From NCBI GenBank assembly GCA_030840805.1, contig JAVEDU010000110.1, positions 1-64,000 on the forward strand: DNA of 64,000 nt, in the 5' to 3' direction. Below are positions 16,962 through 25,392 of this stretch, in pieces. Below the pieces are notes generated by a model. That model saw only the letters and a list, made by a program, of their open reading frames with translations. It was not told the origin of the DNA and did not search any database. The translations under genes were made by a program, and so were the position numbers. This stretch comes from Actinomycetota bacterium (GTDB lineage Bacteria; Actinomycetota; Actinomycetes; Mycobacteriales; HKI-0501). Positions within the stretch are counted from its first letter, which is position 1, and every line of letters starts with the position of its first letter.

Positions 16962-18104
16962 CTACTTGATCTCCTGCTCCTCCACGATCTGACCGGCCTT
17001 CACCTTGTAGGCCCAGATGACCTTGTCGGTGACCTCACCCTTGGCGTCGAACGCGATCGACTTCGTGACGCCCTCGCCGTGGAACGACCCGATGAAGTCG
17101 TTCAGCGCCTCGCGGGTGGTCTTGCCGGCCTTGATGCCCTCGATGAAGACGGTGGCCGCGTCGAACGCCTCACCGGAGTACGTGCCGGCGTCGACCTTGA
17201 ACGCCGCCTTGTAATCCGCGGCGAACGTGCCCTTGGTCTTGCTCGGCGGCAGGCACGGGCAGGTCAGGATCGTGCCCTCGGCGGCGGCCTGACCGGCGGC
17301 CTTGACGAAGCCGGGGTCCTTCACGCCATCGGCCGCGACCATGACGATGTCCTTGCCGCCCGCGTCCGTGAGCTGCTTACGGAGCAGGCCACCCTCGGCG
17401 TAGTAGCCGCCGTAGAAGAACGCCTTCGCGCCGGACGCCTTGATCTTCGTGACCGTGGCGGCGAAGTCGGTCTGCTTCGCCTGGACCGTGTCGGTGCCGA
17501 TGACGGCGCTGCCGAGGTCGCTCTTCACGATCGTCGCGAGGCCCTTGCCGTACTCGGTGGCGTCGTCGACGACGAAGACCTTCGGCGCCTTCATGACGTC
17601 CTTGATGTACCGCGCCGCCGCCGGGCCCTGCGAGGCGTCGTTGCCGAGGATGCGGTGGAAGATCTTCCAGCCGTTGTCGGCGAGGGCCGGGTTGGTCGCC
17701 GACGCGGTGATGATCGGCAGCTTGCCCTGGTCGAACGTGCCGTTCGCCGCCTTCGACTCGCCGGAGAACGCGGGGCCGATGATGCCGAGCACCGTCTTGT
17801 CGGTGACGGCCTTCCGCGCCAGCCCCGGCGCCTGCGCCGGGTCACCGGCGGAGTCGAACTCCTTGAGGCCGACGCAATCCTTGGCATCCTTGTTGTACTG
17901 GTCGATGGCGAGCTTGGCGCCGTTGCGGATGTTGATGCCCAGGTTGGCCGAGTCGCCGGTGAGCGCTCCGAAGTAGCCGATCTGGTACTTGCAGCTGCCG
18001 GCGTCGCCGCTCCCGCCGCTACCGTCCGAGCTCCCGCAGCCGGCCGCTGCGAGCGCGACCACCGCTGCGGTGACCGTCATACGTGCCATGCGCTGGAACC
18101 GCAC
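16962..18104 (-). CDS. livK: Branched-chain amino acid-binding lipoprotein LivK
   Basis: This 380-residue extracytoplasmic binding protein delivers Leu, Ile, Val or related ligands to LivHM. It starts at GTG 18104, six bases after GGAGG. The signal sequence ends in a lipobox, LAAAGC, with Cys23 as the lipidated residue, followed by a Ser/Gly linker. The mature part is a type I periplasmic-binding fold: KYQIGYFGALTGDSANLG is the typical first strand and helix. It is the first gene of the liv operon and would set its expression. Ligand specificity cannot be deduced. Confidence 0.93.
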   Translation of the reverse strand: MRFQRMARMTVTAAVVALAAAGCGSSDGSGGSGDAGSCKYQIGYFGALTGDSANLGINIRNGAKLAIDQYNKDAKDCVGLKEFDSAGDPAQAPGLARKAVTDKTVLGIIGPAFSGESKAANGTFDQGKLPIITASATNPALADNGWKIFHRILGNDASQGPAAARYIKDVMKAPKVFVVDDATEYGKGLATIVKSDLGSAVIGTDTVQAKQTDFAATVTKIKASGAKAFFYGGYYAEGGLLRKQLTDAGGKDIVMVAADGVKDPGFVKAAGQAAAEGTILTCPCLPPSKTKGTFAADYKAAFKVDAGTYSGEAFDAATVFIEGIKAGKTTREALNDFIGSFHGEGVTKSIAFDAKGEVTDKVIWAYKVKAGQIVEEQEIK

Positions 18105-18135
18105 CTGAGACCTCCACCTGAACACTGGGCACCCC

Positions 18136-18189
18136 ACGGACCGTGTTTCACACCACAGTCCGTGTCTGGATCTGGTGGACCGCACTATA
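18136..18189 (-). promoter_or_regulatory. Putative promoter and palindrome in front of the liv operon
   Basis: On the minus strand TATAGT (18189-18184) is a good -10 hexamer in otherwise GC-rich DNA. Downstream of it lies an imperfect palindrome at 18136-18163, ACGGAC followed 16 bases later by GTCCGT, with three further paired bases per arm after one mismatch. It sits in the 5' leader, 32 bases before the livK start, where a repressor or an RNA hairpin could act. I see no convincing -35. Confidence 0.35.
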
Positions 18190-18262
18190 GAAGCGCCGTG
18201 TAACGGGAGACAGCACCGGGCCGCGTCGTGACCTCACCGTTACCTTGATACCGGCATACCGG

Positions 18263-18598
18263 TCAGAGTCGGTCAGTCGCGACGGCCACCGCGGCCGCCG
18301 CAGCGGCCAGGGCCGTGGCGTCGCCGGTGCGCAGCAGGTCGGCCGCCATGACCTCGAGCTGGTCGGGCAGCACCAGGTCGTGCTCCGGCCGGGGCACCGC
18401 GCGCGGGGGCCGGCCCTCGGCCTCCGCGCCGAGATCGGCGAGTCGCTGGACCAGCGCGTACAGCACCTCGGCACGGGCGGCGCCGTCCGGACACGACGCG
18501 GCCCAGCGGGCGGGACTCCAGCTCGCCGTCCGGCCGGTCAGCCGGTCGACGAGTGCCCGCAGCCGCTGGGCCGCGTCGGTGTGCTCGGTCAGGGTCAG
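18263..18598 (-). CDS. Conserved small acidic protein downstream of the Bax-inhibitor-like gene
   Basis: A 111-residue protein, all-helical in appearance, beginning LTLTEHTDAAQRLRAL and containing PEHDLVLPDQLEVMAADLL, ending in an Ala/Val run. No ATG or GTG fits. A CTG at 18598 overlaps the TGA of the upstream gene (CTGA), and a second CTG is at 18592, so a CTG start with translational coupling is my best reading. I do not recognise a named domain. Regular coding character and coupling to the neighbouring gene support it as real. Confidence 0.6.
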   Translation of the reverse strand: MTLTEHTDAAQRLRALVDRLTGRTASWSPARWAASCPDGAARAEVLYALVQRLADLGAEAEGRPPRAVPRPEHDLVLPDQLEVMAADLLRTGDATALAAAAAAVAVATDRL

Positions 18599-19419
18599 CG
18601 CCGCAGGTAGCTCAGCAGGCGCAGGATCTCCAGGTACAGCCAGACCAGGCCGACCAGGATGCCGAAGCTGGCGAACCAGCCGAACCGGCGCTGCACCCCA
18701 CGGGCAACGCCGTCCTCGACCACCGCGAAGTCCTGGATGAACGTCAGCGCCGCGACGCCGATGCAGACCAGGCTGAACACGATCGCCAGCGGGCCGCCGT
18801 CCCGCAGGCCGAGGTTCACGCCGAACATCGCGAGGATGAAGTTCGCCGCCATCAGGACGATGACGCCGATCATGGCGCCGAACAGCCACTTGGTGAACTT
18901 GGGCGTCGCCCGGATGATCCGGAACTTGTACAGCGCCGCCATCCCGGCGAACACCGCGAACGTGCCGATCACCGCGGAGATGACGATCCCCGGGTAGGCG
19001 TTCTCGTAGTACTTGCTGATCTGGCCGAGCAGGACGCCCTCGACCGCCGCGTAGGCCATGATCGCGACCGGGTTGGTGACCTGCTTGAACGAGATGATCA
19101 GCCCGAGGACCAGCCCGATGCCGAGCGCTCCGAACAGCGCGATCGGCGCGAGCAGGGGCGGGATCATGGCCCACGAGACGGCACCCGCGACGAGGACGAC
19201 GCCCAGCAGGGTCAGCGTCTTCATCACGACGTCGTCGACGGTCATCCGGTCCGTGGCCGCCGCGACCGGCGCACCCTGGCCGGTGGGCGCGTACTGCCCG
19301 GGCGCCTGCTGGTACTGCCCCTGCCACTGCGGCTGGCTGCTGTACTGGCCCTGGTAGGGGTTCGACGCGGCGTCCTGGCGCCAGGGATCCCGACCCAGGA
19401 CCGGGTTGTTGCTGCTCAC
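18595..19419 (-). CDS. Bax inhibitor-1/YccA-family membrane protein
   Basis: A 274-residue protein with a Gln/Pro/Tyr-rich cytosolic N-terminus (about 1-65, with repeats such as PYQGQYSSQPQWQGQYQ) and seven transmembrane helices (about 75-265). FIQDFAVVEDGV and the loops around it match the bacterial Bax-inhibitor-1-like family, some members of which are pH-dependent calcium leak channels. The physiological role in actinobacteria is not established. GTG 19419 follows GAGGAGG by four bases; a longer frame would run into the tRNA gene. Confidence 0.85.
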   Translation of the reverse strand: MSSNNPVLGRDPWRQDAASNPYQGQYSSQPQWQGQYQQAPGQYAPTGQGAPVAAATDRMTVDDVVMKTLTLLGVVLVAGAVSWAMIPPLLAPIALFGALGIGLVLGLIISFKQVTNPVAIMAYAAVEGVLLGQISKYYENAYPGIVISAVIGTFAVFAGMAALYKFRIIRATPKFTKWLFGAMIGVIVLMAANFILAMFGVNLGLRDGGPLAIVFSLVCIGVAALTFIQDFAVVEDGVARGVQRRFGWFASFGILVGLVWLYLEILRLLSYLRR

Positions 19420-19501
19420 CGTGCCTCCTCGACACACTCCGCGACGGTCGCCGCGAACGGCAAGCTTATCCCGGTGCGGCAACGTCGGCCGGGTACGGCC
19501 G

Positions 19502-19585
19502 TGCCCGGGGCGGGACTCGAACCCGCACGCCCTCACGGGCAGCCGCTTTTAAGGCGGCCGTGCCTGCCGATTACACCACCCGGGC
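19502..19585 (-). tRNA. bldA: tRNA-Leu (anticodon UAA), the bldA-type tRNA
   Basis: On the minus strand the acceptor arms GCCCGGG and CCCGGGC pair perfectly around a class II cloverleaf with a long variable arm. The T-arm contains GGTTCGAGTCC. The anticodon stem encloses CTTAAAA, giving anticodon TAA, which reads the rare UUA codon. The discriminator base is A and CCA is not encoded. In streptomycetes this tRNA (bldA) gates development and secondary metabolism because TTA codons are rare. I saw no in-frame TTA in the genes of this window, though my scan was not exhaustive. Confidence 0.93.
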
Positions 19586-19619
19586 CAGGAGCGGTCGGGT
19601 CACACCGTACGGGACCGGC

Positions 19620-20972
19620 TCAGTCCACCGAGGCTTCGCGCTTGAGCTTGTCGGTCGGCGTCGCGTACATCTCGAACGACTCCCGCGGCTCGTGCAGCTG
19701 GCCGAGCGAGACGACCTCCCGCTTCAGGAACAGCGCGAGCGTCCAGTCGGCGATCACCCGGACCTTGCGGTTGAAGGTGGGTACCCGGCTCATGTGGTAC
19801 GTCCGGTGCATGAACCACGCCGGGAAGCCCTTCAGCTTCACGCCGTAGATCTGCGCCACACCCTTGTACAGGCCGAGGCTCGCGACCGAGCCGGCGTACT
19901 TGTGCCGGTACTCCTTCGGCGGGCCGCCCCGGAGCACGGCGATGATGTTGTCGGCGAGCTGCTTGGCCTGGCGCACCGCGTGCTGGGCGCTCGGCGAGCA
20001 GGTCGTACCGGGGACCGGGCTGGTGAGGTCGGGGACCGCCGAGCAGTCGCCGGCGCTCCACGCGCCCTCGACCACGTTGCCGTTCGGGTCCACGGCCTGG
20101 AGCGTCGCGAGGCAGGTCACCCGGCCGCGCGCGTCCAGCGGCAGGTCGGTCTTCAGCAGCAGCGGGTGCGCCTTCACGCCGGCCGTCCACACCACGGTGC
20201 TCGCGTCGAACTCGGCGCCGTCGGACAGCACGATGTGGCCGCCGACGCAGGACTCCAGGCGCGTGTTGAGGCGCAGGTCCATGCCCCGGTCCAGCAGCCG
20301 CTGGATCGTGTAGGCGCCCATCTCCGGGCCCACCTCGGGGAGGATCCGGTTGGCGGCCTCGACGAGCACCCAGCGCATCTGCTTCTGGTCCAGCTCGGGG
20401 TAGTACCCGATCGCGTCGCGCGCCATGTCCTCGAGCTCGGCGAGCGCCTCGATGCCCGCGTACCCGCCGCCGACGAACACGAACGTCATCAGGCACTGAC
20501 GCAGCGCCGGGTCGTCCGCGGTCGCGGCCGCGTCCAGCTGGGCCAGCACGTGGTTGCGGAGGTAGATCGCCTCGCCGATGGTCTTGAAGCCGACCGCCGT
20601 CTCCCGGAGGCCCGGGATCGGCAGCGTCCGGGCCACCGAACCGGGCGCCAGCACGATGTGGTCGTACGGGATCTCCCGGCGGGCCCCGGCGGCCGGGTCG
20701 ATCAGCGCGACCTTGCGCGAGTGGTCGACGCCGACGACCGAGCCGGTGAGGATCTTGCACTTCCGCAGGACCTTGCGCAGCGGCGCGACCACGTGCCGCG
20801 GCGACAGGTTCCCGGCCGCCGCCTCGGGGAGGAACGGCTGGTAGGTCATGTGCGGCTGCGGGTCGACGACGGTGATGTCAGCCTCGCGACCGGCGAGCTT
20901 GTGCTGTAGCCGCAGGGCGGTGTACATGCCGACGTACCCGCCACCGACCACGAGAATGTGCGGACGACTCAT
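19620..20972 (-). CDS. ndh: Type II NADH dehydrogenase
   Basis: This 450-residue peripheral-membrane flavoprotein passes electrons from NADH to quinone without proton pumping. FAD-binding ILVVGGGYVGMYTA is at the N-terminus, and the second dinucleotide fold FVFVGGGYAGIEAL, near residue 170, binds NADH. VEGAWSAGDC is the usual FAD-contact motif of NDH-2 enzymes. The amphipathic C-terminus probably holds it on the membrane. The start is ATG 20972. It lies just upstream of the tRNA gene on the same strand. Confidence 0.92.
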   Translation of the reverse strand: MSRPHILVVGGGYVGMYTALRLQHKLAGREADITVVDPQPHMTYQPFLPEAAAGNLSPRHVVAPLRKVLRKCKILTGSVVGVDHSRKVALIDPAAGARREIPYDHIVLAPGSVARTLPIPGLRETAVGFKTIGEAIYLRNHVLAQLDAAATADDPALRQCLMTFVFVGGGYAGIEALAELEDMARDAIGYYPELDQKQMRWVLVEAANRILPEVGPEMGAYTIQRLLDRGMDLRLNTRLESCVGGHIVLSDGAEFDASTVVWTAGVKAHPLLLKTDLPLDARGRVTCLATLQAVDPNGNVVEGAWSAGDCSAVPDLTSPVPGTTCSPSAQHAVRQAKQLADNIIAVLRGGPPKEYRHKYAGSVASLGLYKGVAQIYGVKLKGFPAWFMHRTYHMSRVPTFNRKVRVIADWTLALFLKREVVSLGQLHEPRESFEMYATPTDKLKREASVD

Positions 20973-21081
20973 ATCGCCAGCGTACGGCTGCCGGCCGGAA
21001 GACACCCAGCCGAGGTTCCCCACCGCGGCATGACGCGCGCCACAGTAGCCCTCGCCTCGACATTTCTTGCGGTGATCGTGG

Positions 21082-21819
21082 TCACCCGGCGAGCTCGACG
21101 GCCCTCGCGAACACGTCGTCGAGCATGACCTCGGTGAGTCGTCCGGTGAACGTGTTCTGCTGGCTGACGTGGTAGCAGCCGAGCAGCGTCACCCCGTCGA
21201 GGTGGACCTCGGCGCCGTGTCCGAAGACCGGACGCGGAGTCGGGGCGGCGAGGGCCGACCACAGCGCGGTCCAGCCGAACCCGCCCAGCACCACGATCAC
21301 CCGGGGCCGGACCAGCTCCAGCTCGCGGACGAGCCAGGGTCGGCAGGTGTCCCGTTCCGCCGGGGTCGGCTTGTTGGCGGGCGGCGCGCAGCGGACGGCG
21401 GCGAACACGCGGGTGTTCCGCAGCTCCAGGCCGTCGTCCACGGACACCGAGGTGGGCTGGTTCGCCAGGCCCGCGCGGTACAGCGCCGCGAACAGCCAGT
21501 CGCCGCTGCGGTCGCCGGTGAACACCCGGCCGGTGCGGTTGCCGCCGTGGGCGGCCGGGGCGAGCCCGACGATGCCGATCCGGGCGTCCGCCGGGCCGAA
21601 GCCGGGGATCGGGCGGCCCCAGTACTCCTCGGCGGCGAACGAGGCACGCTTCACGCGCGCCGTCTCCTCCCGCCAGGCGACCAGCCGCGGGCACGCCCGG
21701 CAGCACGCGACGGCGTCGTCGAGAGCGGCCAGATCGGCGGCGTCCCGCGCGTACCTGGCCACCTGCCGCGCCGTTCCGGCGACCGGGCCGGTCGCCGCGA
21801 GATAGGGCGGGACCGTCAC
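21082..21819 (-). CDS. udgB: Family 5 uracil-DNA glycosylase (UdgB type)
   Basis: A 245-residue DNA-repair enzyme that excises uracil and some deaminated purines. Motif 1 [13 protein letters not shown] is the family 5 form, lacking the catalytic Asp of family 1. The second motif is [10 protein letters not shown]. Cysteines for a [4Fe-4S] cluster are CCRACPRL near the N-terminus plus later Cys in RCAPPANKP and DTCRPW. Length and layout match mycobacterial UdgB. The GTG start overlaps the stop of the upstream hydrolase by four bases. Confidence 0.9.
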   Translation of the reverse strand: MTVPPYLAATGPVAGTARQVARYARDAADLAALDDAVACCRACPRLVAWREETARVKRASFAAEEYWGRPIPGFGPADARIGIVGLAPAAHGGNRTGRVFTGDRSGDWLFAALYRAGLANQPTSVSVDDGLELRNTRVFAAVRCAPPANKPTPAERDTCRPWLVRELELVRPRVIVVLGGFGWTALWSALAAPTPRPVFGHGAEVHLDGVTLLGCYHVSQQNTFTGRLTEVMLDDVFARAVELAG

Positions 21820-22493
21820 ACCAACCGCGACCGGAAGACCTCGAGCGTCCGCGCCCAGGCGGCCCGCGCCGCGTCGTCGGCGTACACCTCGGGGCGGTCG
21901 TCGTTGAAGAACGCGTGCCGGGTGCCCGGGTAGTCGTACACGGCCACCTCGCCGCCCGCCGCCGCGATGGCCTTGCGCGCGAGCTGGATGCCGTCGGCGG
22001 CGGACGTGCCGTCCTCCTCGGAGCAGTGGAGGACGGCGGTCTTGCCGGCGTAGTTGCCCCACTCGGGGTTCGTCCGCTGCCACGGCACGGCGGGATAGAA
22101 GCCGACGGCGGCCACGATGTCGTCGGACAGGGCCGCGGACCACAGCGCGAGGCTGCCGCCCATACCGAACCCGACCGCGCCGACCGGCCCGCCGAACTCG
22201 GCGCGCAGGTGCCGGGCCGCCTCGGCGATGTCCTCGGCCGCCTTGTCCATGGCGAGCCCCATCATCAGCCGCATGGCCTCGTCGGGCTCGCCGGTCGCGG
22301 CGCCGCCGTACAGGTCCGGCGCGAGCGCGACGAACCCCTCGGCGGCGAACCGGTCACAGACCGACCGGATGTGCCCGACGAGACCCCACCACTCCTGGAT
22401 CACGACCACGCCCGGGCCGGTGTCGGCGGCGGGGACGGCGAGGTAGCCGTCGGAGGTACCGCCGTTGCTGGTGAACGTGACATTCTCGCCCAC
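21816..22493 (-). CDS. Dienelactone hydrolase-family protein lacking the nucleophilic Cys
   Basis: A 225-residue alpha/beta-hydrolase of the dienelactone hydrolase family. The fold is intact: [10 protein letters not shown] with Glu34, and GTRHAFFND with His193. The nucleophile elbow, normally GFCMGG with the catalytic Cys, reads GFGMGGS, with Gly110 encoded by GGT in place of Cys. A single base change (TGT to GGT) would explain it. If real, the protein should lack classical carboxymethylenebutenolidase activity; Ser114 after the elbow is not in nucleophile position. GTG 22493 follows GAGGAGG by nine bases. It is coupled to udgB. Confidence 0.85.
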   Translation of the reverse strand: MGENVTFTSNGGTSDGYLAVPAADTGPGVVVIQEWWGLVGHIRSVCDRFAAEGFVALAPDLYGGAATGEPDEAMRLMMGLAMDKAAEDIAEAARHLRAEFGGPVGAVGFGMGGSLALWSAALSDDIVAAVGFYPAVPWQRTNPEWGNYAGKTAVLHCSEEDGTSAADGIQLARKAIAAAGGEVAVYDYPGTRHAFFNDDRPEVYADDAARAAWARTLEVFRSRLV

Positions 22494-22725
22494 GGGTCCT
22501 AGCCTCCTCGGCCGAACGAATGGCGGTACCCAACCACGAATCCGGACCCACGGGTACCGCACGCGACGACCATCACCTCGCGCGCCCGGACGCACGCCGC
22601 GCAACCCGGGCTTTCGTGACACAGGAGCGCATAACGAGCACACACAGTGACGCCTATCACGCAATCTCGCCTCCGGCGGTTGCGCGGGGCTGGGATCATG
22701 ATCAACATCGGGAAGGGACGGACGG

Positions 22726-23673
22726 ATGACGCAGCCACGGCGGTGGACGAGAACGCCCGAGGTCTGGGCGCTGATCGCCATGCTCGCCATCTCCGGACTG
22801 GCCTGCGTGCTGGGCATCCTCGCGCCGATGAGCGAGCGAGCCCCCGTCGCGCTGAAGGCGGTGCTCGCCATCATCGCCGGTGTCCTCGCCCTCTGGCTGT
22901 GGTGGGCGGGCCGGGAGCCGCGGCGGGTGTGGCTCCACGGCGGGCTGATCATGTGCGTCGCCGGGGCCACCGCGATCATCGCCGCCGCGCAAACGCCGCA
23001 GGGCGCAGTGGCGTGCTCCCTCAGCTACCTGTGGGTCACGGTGTACGCAGCCTTCTTCCTGGGGCGGACCGCGACGCGGTGCTACGTCGGGCTGGTCAGC
23101 GTGGCCTTCGCGATCGCGCTGGTGCTGTACCCGTTCCCGGGCGCCGTCCAGATCTGGGTCCTCGTCATGGTGACCGTGGCGATCGGGGCGGAGGCCGTGG
23201 CGGCGATGGTCGCCAAGCTGGGAAGGCTGGCCGAGACCGACCAGCTCACCGGCCTGTTCAACCGCACCGGTCTGCAGCGGGCGGCCGTCCGGACGCTGGC
23301 CGAGGCCACCCGGCGGGACACCCCGCTCACCGTGACGGTCATCGACCTCGACGGGTTCAAGCTGATCAACGACCGGGACGGTCACGCGGCCGGCGACCGG
23401 CTCCTGGTGGACCTGGCGTCGGCGTGGCAGGGCTGCCTCCGCGCGTCCGACGTGCTCGCCCGGCTGGGTGGCGACGAGTTCGCCCTGCTGCTCCCCCACT
23501 CCGGCGCCGAGGAGACCGAGGCGGCCCTCGCCCGGCTCCGGGCCGCGTCGCCGACCCACTGGTCGGCCGGAACCGCGATCGCCCGGCCGGGGGACGACCT
23601 CGACGACCTGCTCGCGCGCGCCGACCGGCACCTGTACCTGGACAAGGCCCGCGACCGCGAGACGGCCAGTTAG
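22726..23673 (+). CDS. Membrane-bound GGDEF diguanylate cyclase
   Basis: A 315-residue protein with five or six hydrophobic helices in the first 155 residues, a membrane sensor of unknown input. A GGDEF domain follows: ETDQLTGLFNRTG at the start, VIDLDGFKLIND, active site RLGGDEF (248-252) and inhibitory site RASD (239-242). It should make cyclic di-GMP at the membrane with product inhibition. ATG 22726 follows GGGAAGGGACGG. The domain is slightly short at the C-terminus but ends regularly. It is divergent from the dienelactone hydrolase-like gene, with a 232-base intergenic region. Confidence 0.92.
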   Translation: MTQPRRWTRTPEVWALIAMLAISGLACVLGILAPMSERAPVALKAVLAIIAGVLALWLWWAGREPRRVWLHGGLIMCVAGATAIIAAAQTPQGAVACSLSYLWVTVYAAFFLGRTATRCYVGLVSVAFAIALVLYPFPGAVQIWVLVMVTVAIGAEAVAAMVAKLGRLAETDQLTGLFNRTGLQRAAVRTLAEATRRDTPLTVTVIDLDGFKLINDRDGHAAGDRLLVDLASAWQGCLRASDVLARLGGDEFALLLPHSGAEETEAALARLRAASPTHWSAGTAIARPGDDLDDLLARADRHLYLDKARDRETAS

Positions 23674-23699
23674 CCGCGGTCCGCGGTCCGCACGCCGCC

Positions 23700-23939
23700 C
23701 GCGACAGCAAGGGCCGCCGCATCACGACGCAGTACGCGGAGCGGGCGGCGCGGTACGGCCCCTCGACGGTCACCCGCCGCGGGCGGAAGTCCCTGACCGG
23801 CGGCGACGGCCACTCGCCGCGGGTGTCGTTCCGCGTGACCGCCGAGTTGCAGGCGAGAACCGAGGAGATGGCGGCGCCGCGCGGCCAGCCGCTGTCCGCG
23901 CTGGCGCGAGAGGCGCTGGAGCGCTACCTCGCGTCCTGA
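23700..23939 (+). pseudogene. Ribbon-helix-helix-type small protein without a recognisable start codon
   Basis: The frame encodes RDSKGRRITTQYAERAARYG, then HSPRVSFRVTAEL and LSALAREALERYLAS, a pattern seen in small actinobacterial RHH/antitoxin-like DNA-binding proteins. Homologous layouts begin a few residues before RDSKG, but here no ATG, GTG or TTG occurs in frame between the GGDEF stop (23673) and this point. A near-tandem GCGGTCC repeat at 23675-23688 marks a possible deletion junction that removed the start. Internal GTG codons near 23823 would leave only about 39 residues. It overlaps the end of the convergent ppx gene by 16 bases. It may be a remnant, or use an unusual start. Confidence 0.5.
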
Positions 23940-24871
23940 CCGACCGGCGGTATGCGGCCGGGCGAGGCCACCGACAGCGCGATCCCGTCCAGGATGTCGT
24001 GCTCGCTGGCCACCACCGACGCCGCGCCGATCTCGTCCATCAGCACCCGCAGCACCAGCGCGCCGGCGCCGATCACGTCCACCCGGCCGGGGTGCACCAC
24101 CGGTAGCCCGGCCCGCTCGGCCCGGGTCGCGCCGAGCAGCATCGCGGTCACCTCCGCCACCCGGTCGCGGGAGATCCGGGCGTGGTGGATGCGGGTGGAG
24201 TCGTACGCCGGCAGCTCCAACGCCAGCGCGGTCACCGTGGTCACCGAGCCGGCGAGCCCCACCAGCGTCCGGGCCTCGGCGACCGGGACGGTCTCGGTGG
24301 CCAGCGCCACGGCGGCCCGGATGTCGGCCTCGGCGGCCGCGATCTCGGCCGCGGTGGGCGGGTCGGAGTGCAGGTGCCGCTCGGTCAGCCGCACGCAGCC
24401 CACGTCCACCGACCGCGCGGCCTCCACTGTGGAGGTACCGAGCACGAACTCGGTGGAGCCGCCGCCGATGTCCACCACGACGTACGGCCCCTCGACCGGC
24501 AGGCCGCGGACCGCCCCGGTGAAGCTGAGCCGCGCCTCCTCGTCCCCCGTGATGACCTCCGGGTCCTGCCCGAGCACCGCGCGGACCATCGCGCGGAAGT
24601 CCCCGGCGTTGGAGGCGTCCCGGCTCGCCGAGGTGGCGACCATGCGCACCCGCTCGGCGCCGGTCTCGGCGATCGTCTCGGCGTACCCCTCCAGCGCGAT
24701 CCGGGTCCGGTCGATCGCCGCCGGGGACAGCCGGCCGGTCCGGTCCACGCCCTCGCCGAGCCGGACGATCTCCATCGTCCGGACGACGTCGGTGAGCCCG
24801 CCGCCGTCGAGGTCGGCGACCAGCAACCGGATCGAGTTCGTCCCGCAGTCGATCCCCGCGACCCGCGTCAC
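23924..24871 (-). CDS. ppx: Exopolyphosphatase of the Ppx/GppA family
   Basis: A 315-residue enzyme of the actin-like ATPase fold that degrades inorganic polyphosphate or pppGpp. Phosphate motif 1 is GIDCGTNSIRLL, and the second is VDIGGGSTEFVLG. LAGSVTTVTAL and the SEHDILDGIAL helix near the end complete the short actinobacterial form, which lacks the C-terminal HD-like domain of E. coli GppA. The GTG start overlaps the DUF501 stop by four bases. It is the last gene of eno-ftsB-DUF501-ppx. Which substrate is preferred cannot be told from sequence. Confidence 0.92.
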   Translation of the reverse strand: MTRVAGIDCGTNSIRLLVADLDGGGLTDVVRTMEIVRLGEGVDRTGRLSPAAIDRTRIALEGYAETIAETGAERVRMVATSASRDASNAGDFRAMVRAVLGQDPEVITGDEEARLSFTGAVRGLPVEGPYVVVDIGGGSTEFVLGTSTVEAARSVDVGCVRLTERHLHSDPPTAAEIAAAEADIRAAVALATETVPVAEARTLVGLAGSVTTVTALALELPAYDSTRIHHARISRDRVAEVTAMLLGATRAERAGLPVVHPGRVDVIGAGALVLRVLMDEIGAASVVASEHDILDGIALSVASPGRIPPVGQDAR

Positions 24872-25392
24872 GCCGGGTCCTCCACGTGCACGCACGGCCC
24901 CGCGCGCCACCACTCCGGCAGCGCGGCGAGGGCCTCGTCGCCGAGCGGGTTCACGCCCGGTCCGGCCGCGAGCGAATGCGCCACCAGGACGTGCAGGCAT
25001 TTCACCCGGGTCGGCATCCCGCCCGCGGAGGTGCCGGCGATCTCGGGGACCTCGATACCGTCCTCGGCGCCGATCTCAGCGCGGCGCGCCAGGTATGCCT
25101 CGTGCGCGGCCTCGTACCGCTCCGCGAGCCGCGGGTCGGCCGCGATCCGCTCGGTCATCTCGCGCATCATCCCGGCGGCCTCCAGCGTGCCGATGGCCGA
25201 GCACGCCCGGGGGCACGTCAGGTAGTACGTCGTCGGGAACGGGGTGCCGTCCGGGAGCCGCGGCGTCGTCTCGACGACGTCGGGGCGGCCGCACGGGCAC
25301 CGGTGCGCGACGGCCCGGGTACCCCGCGGCATCCGCCCCAGCTGAGCCTCGACAGCCGCGAGATCGGCCGCCGAGGGGGGTTCGGGGCTCAC
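24868..25392 (-). CDS. DUF501 family protein
   Basis: A 174-residue protein conserved in actinobacteria between ftsB and ppx, function unknown. Cys pairs occur in RCPCGRPDVVETTPRLPDG and TCPRACSAIG, and a later RVKCLHVLVAHSLA segment adds a Cys and His, so metal binding is possible. Its GTG overlaps the ftsB stop by four bases and its stop overlaps ppx by four bases. The gene order is the usual actinobacterial one, which supports the assignment. Confidence 0.88.
   Translation of the reverse strand: MSPEPPSAADLAAVEAQLGRMPRGTRAVAHRCPCGRPDVVETTPRLPDGTPFPTTYYLTCPRACSAIGTLEAAGMMREMTERIAADPRLAERYEAAHEAYLARRAEIGAEDGIEVPEIAGTSAGGMPTRVKCLHVLVAHSLAAGPGVNPLGDEALAALPEWWRAGPCVHVEDPA

Noticed and set aside
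18599-19435. Minus-strand open frame upstream of the 111-residue gene
   Set aside because: It is the out-of-phase shadow of the Bax-inhibitor-like gene; only the part below 18598 has independent support.
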